Positions 46,362-53,274 of a stretch of 63,002 nt of DNA are shown here, in pieces. The notes under the pieces were generated by a model. It was not told the origin of the DNA. It saw only the letters and a program-made list of their open reading frames with translations, and ran no database searches. A program made the position numbers and the translations under genes. How positions within the stretch are numbered: the first letter of the stretch is position 1; each line of letters begins with the position of its first letter. The stretch is taken from the NCBI GenBank assembly GCA_947179325.1, contig CAMXAU010000015.1, positions 1 through 63,002 of the forward strand. Direction: 5' to 3'. The DNA is from an uncultured Bacteroidales bacterium. GTDB taxonomy: Bacteria > Bacteroidota > Bacteroidia > Bacteroidales > UBA932.

Positions 46362-46383
46362 CTGCGTACAAATTCAAAATATT

Positions 46384-46767
46384 ATGAGAGATTCAATAAA
46401 AGAGTATGAAGCAGTGCAGGAAGCTGCCATGAAATTTGTGAAAAGTGTTGCAGAGGGAAACAGCAGCCATGCCCGTGAATTGTTTACTGATGACGCTGTA
46501 TTGTTCGGCTTTCTCAATGGGGAGCTGGAGCGCGGAAGCATCGGACAGTTCTACAAGAACGTGGACACAGTAGGCGCAGGTGCAGATTTCAAGGCCCGGA
46601 TAGATGTGGTGGCAGTCGAGGAGACTCTGGCTGTCGTGCGTGTTCTCGAAGAAGGCTGGGGCGGGCACATCGATTTCACAGACTACCTGCTGATGCTGAA
46701 AATAAACGGTGAATGGAAATGCGTGGCAAAGGCATATAACCAGAATTCGGACACTGTCAGGAAATAG
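46384..46767 (+). CDS. NTF2-like (putative lumazine-binding) protein
   Basis: 127 residues. The fold is the SnoaL/NTF2-like cone, with 'VQEAAMKFVKSVAEGNSSHARELFTDDAVLFGFLNGELERGSIGQFYKNVDTVGAG' and 'DFTDYLLMLKINGEWKCVAKAYNQN'. Bacteroidota members are often called putative lumazine-binding; the true ligand is unknown. It is divergent from the HxlR regulator, so it may be a member of its regulon. Confidence 0.78.
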   Translation: MRDSIKEYEAVQEAAMKFVKSVAEGNSSHARELFTDDAVLFGFLNGELERGSIGQFYKNVDTVGAGADFKARIDVVAVEETLAVVRVLEEGWGGHIDFTDYLLMLKINGEWKCVAKAYNQNSDTVRK

Positions 46768-47254
46768 GTGCATACTTTCTTTGCCGGCCATGGAAATCCG
46801 GCATCTGATATTCCCCTTTCATGTCATAAAACAACACATAGCTCATCAGGAGATGGTGGCGCCGAAGAAATTTTAGCGGCAAACTTGCACCGCACAACAA
46901 TTACAACAGCAATTTTCAGCTAAATTTGCAAGCGCATTTTCAGAACAGACAGTCGGAGATTCCGGCTTGGCATTTTGTCTGAAGATGCGCTGATGCCAAG
47001 GCTGCAAAAAGCCAAACAATCCCGTGCTATGCATAATGCTCTGTGGCAAACAGGTACACTTTAGGGAGCAGTGTCTGTTTGAATGAAAACCGGATACTGT
47101 ATGAAAGACTTTTTAGCTGGAACAGTTGCGGATTCTCCATACGTCAAAAATTTGCTTTTTTTACTGACAAGCGGGCGACAACTTGTATAATTTACAAGTT
47201 ATCGCCCGCTTGCTATTTCATAACATGATAATAATCAGAACACTAACACCAAAA
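46768..47254. other. Intergenic region with long hairpin
   Basis: No gene was supported. It contains a 20-bp stem hairpin at 47168-47212 downstream of the minus-strand membrane protein gene. Confidence 0.5.
47168..47212 (-). terminator. Long hairpin, possible terminator
   Basis: The arm 47168-47187 (starting CAAGCGGGCGA) pairs with 47193-47212 (ending TCGCCCGCTTG), 20 bp with one mismatch and a 5-nt loop. It lies 43 bases after the stop of the 47255 gene. Neither side has a clean T-run, so a terminator is likely but not certain. Confidence 0.5.
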
Positions 47255-47854
47255 TCATTTGCCGCAACCTGAAAAATGCACGAAAGACAAAATTCCGACA
47301 GGACAGAAATACAGGCACCAGAATTCCAGTACAGCCACACCTATCCACGCCGGATTGTCGGCTCTGAACACTCCGAGCATAGGCACGACCAGACATGAGA
47401 TAAAGAAGACGCCATGTATCATAAGCAGACATTTCAGCCATTTGTCCGCTTTTGTCCGTGACATTATCGTCAGTCCGGCGAAGAATGTGGCCAATGACAT
47501 GAGCCCGTAGCCGAGCAGGTCATAATTGAACATCAGCCCACACAGCTGGAAATCAAGAAGTTCACTCGCCTGACATGTCAGTTCACCCTGACGGACAGTC
47601 GTAAGCTGGGCGAAATAGACCAACAGTATGATTGTCGCATATATAGAGGCAAAAGCCACCGAGACATAGCCGGCCGCCTTGACGGAATTGTCGGCAAGAC
47701 CGGCATAGCTGCACACCATCAGCACAAAACTGAGCGCGATGAACATGGAAGAAAGATAACTTCCAAAATCAAAGCCGGCCAGCATAGACAATGCAAAGCA
47801 TATCACAGAAATTGAATTGACTGCAGAGCCGTATATTCCTATTTTCCTGTTCAT
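47255..47854 (-). CDS. Integral membrane protein of unknown function
   Basis: 199 residues with about six hydrophobic helices ('SISVICFALSMLAGF', 'MFIALSFVLMVCSYAGL', 'VSVAFASIYATIILLVYFAQL', 'LLGYGLMSLATFFAGLTI', 'CLLMIHGVFFISCLVVPMLGVF', 'VAVLEFWCLYFCPVGILSF'). The family is not named with certainty. Its start overlaps the TfoX-like stop by 4 bp, so the two are co-translated. Confidence 0.72.
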   Translation of the reverse strand: MNRKIGIYGSAVNSISVICFALSMLAGFDFGSYLSSMFIALSFVLMVCSYAGLADNSVKAAGYVSVAFASIYATIILLVYFAQLTTVRQGELTCQASELLDFQLCGLMFNYDLLGYGLMSLATFFAGLTIMSRTKADKWLKCLLMIHGVFFISCLVVPMLGVFRADNPAWIGVAVLEFWCLYFCPVGILSFVHFSGCGK

Positions 47855-48180
47855 AATCTTTCGGTTTTCCCCGCTTTCTTCTTCGGGAACGGCAGCACTC
47901 TTTCCAGCGTGGACACAACCTTCAGCAGGACATCCTTATGCCCTGCATCCAATATATAGTGCTCCTTCGCCCCGGGATAAGGGATGCCGATTTCTGCGTC
48001 ATCCATCATTTCAGCTATATCCGGATGCATCTTCACATAGGCGATGTCATCACACACGAGCAGAATCGGCTTCTCGTTGACATACACCATATATTCACCG
48101 AACATCTTCCGGTAGCGTACTACCCCTAAAGCTTCCAGCCGGGAAGCGACAAATTCCACAAATTCAATACTGCTTGCCAT
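47851..48180 (-). CDS. TfoX/Sxy N-terminal domain protein
   Basis: 109 residues from the Met of MASSIEFVEFVASRL. The TfoX_N domain is recognisable by 'VRYRKMFGEYMVYVNEKPILLVCDDIAYVKM'. Only the N-terminal domain is present; the C-terminal half of the competence regulator Sxy is absent, as is usual in Bacteroidota. A -7-like TATATTTG (minus, 48240-48247) lies upstream. First gene of a two-gene unit. Confidence 0.82.
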   Translation of the reverse strand: MASSIEFVEFVASRLEALGVVRYRKMFGEYMVYVNEKPILLVCDDIAYVKMHPDIAEMMDDAEIGIPYPGAKEHYILDAGHKDVLLKVVSTLERVLPFPKKKAGKTERL

Positions 48181-48452
48181 ATTATTATCGGCTTGGTCAA
48201 GTGCAGAATGCATTTGCCGCCCATGCCTCACCGTCAGGACAAATATACTGATTTTCTCTGCATTCTACTGAGTGATATGCAGAAAATCAATAAAGTCATA
48301 TCATTTTTCAGTGCCGGACATCTTTATAAGTTATTTCCCGGAGTTTTTCGTAATTTTGCAGTTTGCTCCCGTTGCAGGCAGGACGATATTATTGATATAA
48401 TTTGGAAGATCTCTCGGCAGGAGCATAAACAATTGACTATCAAGAAACGACA

Positions 48453-49652
48453 ATGACAGACAGAAGGACATTCATAAAGAGGACGGTAATGATGGCCGCT
48501 GCGGCTGCCATGGCTCCTTCGGGGATTCTTGCAGGGGCTGATTCCAGAAGCGGACAGTGTGGCATTTCCTCCGGACGGCATTGCGGCCCAGGAGCATGCA
48601 GCAGGAAAATGATATTGGAATGGGAGGACTTTACTGCCCGGATGAAACATACATTCAGCATTTCCGGTTCTTCAAGGGATACGACACCTATTGTGCTCAC
48701 CAGGCTCCATTGGAACGGTGTTACCGGATACGGAGAAGCCTCGCTGCCGCCTTACCTGCCGGAGACACAGGCATCTGTGCGAAGCTATCTGAAGAAGGTC
48801 TCGGAAGAGGTACTCCCCCGTTTCGATGACCCGTTCAGGATTGAGGACATACTTGCGGAGGCTGACGCACTGATGCCGGGCAACACAGCGGCAAAGGCCT
48901 CCCTGGACATTGCGCTCCATGATCTTGTCGGCAGGCTTATCGGACAGCCATGGTGGAAAATATGGGGATGGGATGCCGCCAAGACGCCATATACCTGCTA
49001 CACAATAGGCTGGGATGCTTCGGATGAGACGGTCTTTGAGAAGACACGTGAAGCGTCCTGGTCAAAAATCCTGAAGGTCAAGTTAGGGCGCGGTGACGAG
49101 CAGGACAGGAGAATGATAAGGCTGATAAGGAGTGTGAACCCTGAAACGCCCATGTTCGTTGATGCGAACCAGGGATGGAAGGATAAGGAGTATGCGCTGG
49201 ATATGACAGGATGGCTGAAGGAGCAGGGTGTGGTGATGATTGAACAGCCTATGGACAAATACGATATAGACGCACATGCCTGGCTTACGGAACGGAGTCC
49301 TCTGCCTGTCATAGCAGACGAGGCATGCCAAAGACTGAGCGATGTGCGCAGGCTTTACGGTGCATACAGCGGAATAAACATCAAACTTATGAAGTGTACG
49401 GGGATGAGGGAGGCACGCGAAATGGTGTCTCTGGCTCGTGCGCTCGGGATGAAGCTGATGATAGGCTGTATGACAGAGACTTCCGTTGCAATTTCTGCTG
49501 CCGCCCAGCTGTCCCCTGCAATGGAATGGGCCGATTTGGACGGAAATATTCTGATAGCCAATGACTGCTTTGACGGGATGAAGCTCGACAAGGGCAAGAT
49601 TATGCTTGGAGATGCTCCCGGCATCGGGGTGACAGAGCTGGGAATGAGGTAA
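48453..49652 (+). CDS. dgcA: L-Ala-D/L-Glu (dipeptide) epimerase with Tat signal
   Basis: 399 residues. An enolase-superfamily enzyme that epimerises L-Ala-D-Glu from peptidoglycan stem peptides. The barrel carries the catalytic pair K208/K210 (LKVKLG), metal ligands D237 (DANQGW), E264 (EQP) and D289 (ADEAC), and the second lysine K311 (NIKLMK). The protein starts 'MTDRRTFIKRTVMMAAAAAMA', a twin-arginine-type signal, suggesting export of a folded enzyme to the periplasm. The last 55 codons are duplicated at 33667-33852. A TAATTTTG at 48351-48358 may be its -7 box. Confidence 0.88.
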   Translation: MTDRRTFIKRTVMMAAAAAMAPSGILAGADSRSGQCGISSGRHCGPGACSRKMILEWEDFTARMKHTFSISGSSRDTTPIVLTRLHWNGVTGYGEASLPPYLPETQASVRSYLKKVSEEVLPRFDDPFRIEDILAEADALMPGNTAAKASLDIALHDLVGRLIGQPWWKIWGWDAAKTPYTCYTIGWDASDETVFEKTREASWSKILKVKLGRGDEQDRRMIRLIRSVNPETPMFVDANQGWKDKEYALDMTGWLKEQGVVMIEQPMDKYDIDAHAWLTERSPLPVIADEACQRLSDVRRLYGAYSGINIKLMKCTGMREAREMVSLARALGMKLMIGCMTETSVAISAAAQLSPAMEWADLDGNILIANDCFDGMKLDKGKIMLGDAPGIGVTELGMR

Positions 49653-49921
49653 CATGGGCAATGCGGACCGGCAGATGCGGTTTGCTTCATGGCTTGCATG
49701 ATCATTGGCAGATTTGCTGGAAACGTAATTTATCTGTGCCGAGGCGGAGTGATTATGAAACATAGATTTCAAAATAAACAGTTGACAGACGCCAAAGCGG
49801 ATGCAGAATGGCTTGCGAAGTAAGAATGAGAATAGCGAAATCAAGCAAAGAGCAGAGGCAAAGGTTGTTGTGGATTTGCTGAAATATAAGTGATGTAAAT
49901 TTAAACGGATTTTAAAATAGC

Positions 49922-50293
49922 ATGAAAAATATTATGGCCATTTTGGTTTCTTTGATGAGTTTCCTCTTAGGAGGATGCACGGACGGTTTTGTCTCCCAGG
50001 GCAACGAGGAGTTTGCAGCAACGATTTCCGACAGCAATGTACAGCTCGTAGATGTGCGTACTTATGAAGAATTTGCGGACGGGCATATACCGGGGGCAGT
50101 GAACATTGACGTGAAAAGGGATGATTTTAACGAACTTGCTGCAGCCGGGCTTGACAATGGACGTCCAGTCGCGGTGTACTGCAGGAGCGGTGCGAGGAGC
50201 AAAGTAGCAGCGAAACGGCTTGCTGGCAAAGGATTCAAGGTGTATGAGCTGAATCACGGATTCATGAACTGGGATGGGCCGAAAGAGAAATAA
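49922..50293 (+). CDS. Rhodanese-domain lipoprotein
   Basis: 123 residues. Lipobox LGGC at about residue 19, then one rhodanese domain: 'NVQLVDVRTYEEFADGHIPGAVNIDV', the active-site loop CRSGARSK and 'GFKVYELNHGFMNWDGPKEK'. It probably handles sulfur or redox chemistry in the periplasm or at the outer membrane. The 270 bp upstream contain only short scraps, including a frame ending 'EAKVVVDLLKYK' that resembles the tail of PD-(D/E)xK (Rpn-type) transposase-like proteins. Confidence 0.87.
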   Translation: MKNIMAILVSLMSFLLGGCTDGFVSQGNEEFAATISDSNVQLVDVRTYEEFADGHIPGAVNIDVKRDDFNELAAAGLDNGRPVAVYCRSGARSKVAAKRLAGKGFKVYELNHGFMNWDGPKEK

Positions 50294-50368
50294 AAGCAGA
50301 AAAAGACTCGAAAAAGCATAGTTTCTCCACACACGGCATAGTTCTCTTGATTTAATGAAAGATTTAAA

Positions 50369-51991
50369 ATGTATATAGAAAAGAATAACGATACTATTTA
50401 TGCTCCGGCAACCATTCCGGGGACAGGGGCGATTTCAGTGATAAGGGTCAGCGGCCCTGAGGCTTTGGCAATTGCAGACAAAGTAATAAGATGCGGCTCT
50501 TCTGCCGCCCATGCCGGTCCGATCTCATCGGCACGAGGCTACACAATCAAGTTCGGAACAGTCATAGGCACTGACGGCAAAGTGCTGGATGAAGTCCTTG
50601 TCAGCATATTCCGCGCACCACACTCATATACAGGCGAGAATTCCGTTGAAATATCCTGCCACGCATCATCGTATATAGCCGGAGAAATCATGTCACTGCT
50701 TGCGGAGGCTGGAGCACGCGCAGCTGCTCCTGGAGAATTCACCCAACGGGCATTCCTGAACGGCAAGATGGACCTTGCACAGGCAGAAGCGGTCGCAGAT
50801 GTCATCGCCTCACAGAACGCAACTGCACACAGAGTCGCATTCAACCAGATGAAAGGCGGTTTCTCGTCAGAATTGAAGTCCATGCGTTCAGAGCTGCTCG
50901 AAATGGTGTCGCTGATGGAGCTCGAACTGGATTTCAGCGAAGAAGATGTAGAATTTGCAGACAGGACGCACCTGCTTTCATTGCTTGACAGAATAATATC
51001 CCATATAAAACAGCTGTCAGACTCCTTCCGTCTTGGCAATGCCATCAAAAACGGAGTTCCTGTCGCGATTGTCGGTGCAACGAATGCAGGCAAGAGCACC
51101 CTGCTTAACGCATTGCTTGGAGAGGAACGCGCCATTGTGTCTGACATACACGGAACCACGAGGGATACAATCGAGGAGACGCTGAATATAGGAGGTGTAC
51201 TTTTCCGTTTCATTGACACAGCCGGCCTGCGCGAAACGACAGACATAGTGGAGAAAATCGGAATAGAGCGTTCATACAGCAAGCTCCACAGCGCACAGAT
51301 AGTGCTCGGAGTGCTTGACGGAAGCGGTCCGGAAGATGAGATGTGCAAGGCCGCAGAAGCGATTATATCACAGGTCAACTTCGATGAACAGAAACTGTGG
51401 CTGCTGGTCAACAAATGCGACCTGGACAACTGCATGTGCAGAGAAAGTCAGCTCACGGATGCAGACGGGAACGGCCACCAGGTCTTCAATGAGGTCTGTG
51501 ATGAGAGCCTATCTGCGGAAAAGCCAATGGAGATTGAAACAGCCGAAAAGAACGGTACAGCAAACAACGCTGCACACACCGGAAGGTATTCTGAAAACGA
51601 AAAGTTGGCAGACTCTATTGTTAACAAAAATATTATAGCATTAAACAATATTGTTTCACGGATTACTAATGAGAATATTGGCATAATTGGTATTTCTGCC
51701 AAGTCTGGAGCAGGCCTTGAACGTCTCCGCAACGAGCTGGCCACCTCCCAGAAAGACCTGCTGGCCAACCAGGACTCCACCCTGGTGACAAATCTGCGCC
51801 ACTACGAAGCCCTGCTCTCCGCCGCCACTTCCCTATCCCGCGTCCAATCCGGCCTGTCAGCCGGCATCCCGACCGACCTCGCCGCCCAAGACATCCGCGA
51901 GTCCCTCTACACCCTCGGCACCATCGTCGGCGAAATCTCCACCGACGAGGTTTTGGGGAACATATTTCGGAATTTTTGCATCGGCAAATAA
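50369..51991 (+). CDS. mnmE: tRNA modification GTPase MnmE with insert in the G domain
   Basis: 540 residues, against about 455 in E. coli. With MnmG it installs cmnm5/mnm5 on wobble uridine of certain tRNAs. The N-terminal tetrahydrofolate-binding domain starts 'DTIYAPATIPGTGAISVIRVSG'. The G domain has GATNAGKST, 'DIHGTTRDT', 'DTAGLRET' and NKCD (348-351). The G5 region 'ISAKSGAGL' is only at about 442, so some 60 extra residues, acidic and polar, lie between. The C-terminal helical domain ends in the functional Cys of FCIGK. Codon use changes sharply after about 51700. Confidence 0.95.
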   Translation: MYIEKNNDTIYAPATIPGTGAISVIRVSGPEALAIADKVIRCGSSAAHAGPISSARGYTIKFGTVIGTDGKVLDEVLVSIFRAPHSYTGENSVEISCHASSYIAGEIMSLLAEAGARAAAPGEFTQRAFLNGKMDLAQAEAVADVIASQNATAHRVAFNQMKGGFSSELKSMRSELLEMVSLMELELDFSEEDVEFADRTHLLSLLDRIISHIKQLSDSFRLGNAIKNGVPVAIVGATNAGKSTLLNALLGEERAIVSDIHGTTRDTIEETLNIGGVLFRFIDTAGLRETTDIVEKIGIERSYSKLHSAQIVLGVLDGSGPEDEMCKAAEAIISQVNFDEQKLWLLVNKCDLDNCMCRESQLTDADGNGHQVFNEVCDESLSAEKPMEIETAEKNGTANNAAHTGRYSENEKLADSIVNKNIIALNNIVSRITNENIGIIGISAKSGAGLERLRNELATSQKDLLANQDSTLVTNLRHYEALLSAATSLSRVQSGLSAGIPTDLAAQDIRESLYTLGTIVGEISTDEVLGNIFRNFCIGK

Positions 51992-52101
51992 TCAGAGAAA
52001 GCATGGGGAGTTACACGTGTTATACGTCATAAATCATAGTATTTTACGGATTATGAATAAATAGAAATGAAGTACCCCAATTAAACTTCTCGCAATTTTG
52101 T

Positions 52102-52109
52102 TAGTTTTG
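52102..52109 (+). promoter_or_regulatory. -7-like box directly before the Fic gene
   Basis: TAGTTTTG at 52102-52109, five bases before the Fic ATG, no clear -33. If used, the mRNA would be nearly leaderless. Confidence 0.3.
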
Positions 52110-52113
52110 TGAC

Positions 52114-53244
52114 ATGATAGACTTTGACACATATATCAGGATGGGTGAGCCTGGCGATAAGGAAAGAGCCGAGGCGTGGAAGACCGCTATCGGACTACAG
52201 GCAGTTGACGGGCTAAAGACGTCTGAATACTTGAACGAGACTGCTGCTAAGCATATCGAGGGAGATATAACCATAGATCAGGTTAAAGAACTCATCGATA
52301 CTTATTACCAATCAAAAACCAATCGTACGCCTGAAGAAGACGAGATCGAGGAGGCAGACAAAGCATCTGCCAATATTGCCCGCATCCTTAACGAGCCGTC
52401 ATTTACATTCTCCATTCATGGATTGACATCTATCCACAAAAGAATCTTTACAGGGATATTCAAACACGCGGGTATTTTGCGTGACTACGAAATATCTAAG
52501 AAAGAATGGGTATTAGATGGTGCTTCTGTTTCATACGGATTTGCATTTGAACTCCAAGGCGCTTTGGCACACGACATTCAGAGAGAGCGCGACTTCAACT
52601 ATACAGGTTTGGATATGTCGGAGATTGTTAAGCATATAGCTCAATTTACTTCTGACATCTGGCAGATTCATCCATTCTGTGAAGGCAACACAAGAGCAAC
52701 AGCTGTATTCATCATCAAGTACCTGCGTTCACTTGGATTCGATGTGAATAACAGCATTTTTGAAAAGAATTCCTGGTACTTCCGAAATGCACTTGTACGA
52801 GCTAACTACCAGAACTTGCAGAAAGGCATTTACAAAGATATTATTCACCTTGAGCGCTTCTTTCGAAATCTCTTGATGGGCGAAGATAATGTTCTTAAGA
52901 ATAGGTATCTTCATGTCAAGGCACATGAGTCACTTGATGGGGACACCCCAACAAGCACCCCAACAAGCACCCCAACAAGTTTGATGACGGAAAATGAAAA
53001 TATCAGACGACTTATTGAAGTCATTGGAGAAAATCAGCTTTCTGTAAAAGAAATGCTGATTGCTATTGCTCTCAAAGATAGACCAAACTTCCTCAAGTAC
53101 ACGCTCTCCCCTGCTATGAACGAAGGCTACGTCCAAATGCTTTATCCAAACTCTCCGCGCCACCCACGCCAAAAGTACCTTTTGACGGTCAAAGGCCTTG
53201 CGGCATACAAGGAAATCAAGGAGCGGCAAGCTGAATCACAATGA
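52114..53244 (+). CDS. Fic-family protein (AMPylator-like)
   Basis: 376 residues. The Fic core motif HPFCEGNTRA starts at H186, matching HPFx(D/E)GNxR, so AMP transfer to a target protein is plausible. The N-terminal region 'AWKTAIGLQAVDGLKTSEYL..TAAKHIEGDITID' resembles Fic proteins with an N-terminal inhibitory helix (the E-G pair is present). After the Fic domain comes a linker of three TPTS units encoded by 12-bp repeats (52945-52980), then a C-terminal winged-helix-like region ('NQLSVKEMLIAIALKDRPNFLKYTL...YLLTVKGLAAYKE'). It is the first gene after mnmE and only 30 bp before the helicase gene. Confidence 0.88.
   Translation: MIDFDTYIRMGEPGDKERAEAWKTAIGLQAVDGLKTSEYLNETAAKHIEGDITIDQVKELIDTYYQSKTNRTPEEDEIEEADKASANIARILNEPSFTFSIHGLTSIHKRIFTGIFKHAGILRDYEISKKEWVLDGASVSYGFAFELQGALAHDIQRERDFNYTGLDMSEIVKHIAQFTSDIWQIHPFCEGNTRATAVFIIKYLRSLGFDVNNSIFEKNSWYFRNALVRANYQNLQKGIYKDIIHLERFFRNLLMGEDNVLKNRYLHVKAHESLDGDTPTSTPTSTPTSLMTENENIRRLIEVIGENQLSVKEMLIAIALKDRPNFLKYTLSPAMNEGYVQMLYPNSPRHPRQKYLLTVKGLAAYKEIKERQAESQ
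52945..52980 (+). repeat. 12-bp tandem repeat in the Fic linker
   Basis: ACCCCAACAAGC repeated three times, last base T in the third unit. In frame, it codes for TPTS x 3. Copy-number change would alter linker length without a frameshift. Confidence 0.85.
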
Positions 53245-53274
53245 CTTGTATCATTTATTAAAATTATCTAAAAC

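Larger units (their letters stand above)
45984..46383. other. Divergent promoter region between HxlR and NTF2-like genes
   Basis: No confident gene. It holds the HxlR -7 box (46045-46052, minus), a 33-bp tandem repeat (46133-46231) and the NTF2-like promoter (46330-46361). Confidence 0.55.
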
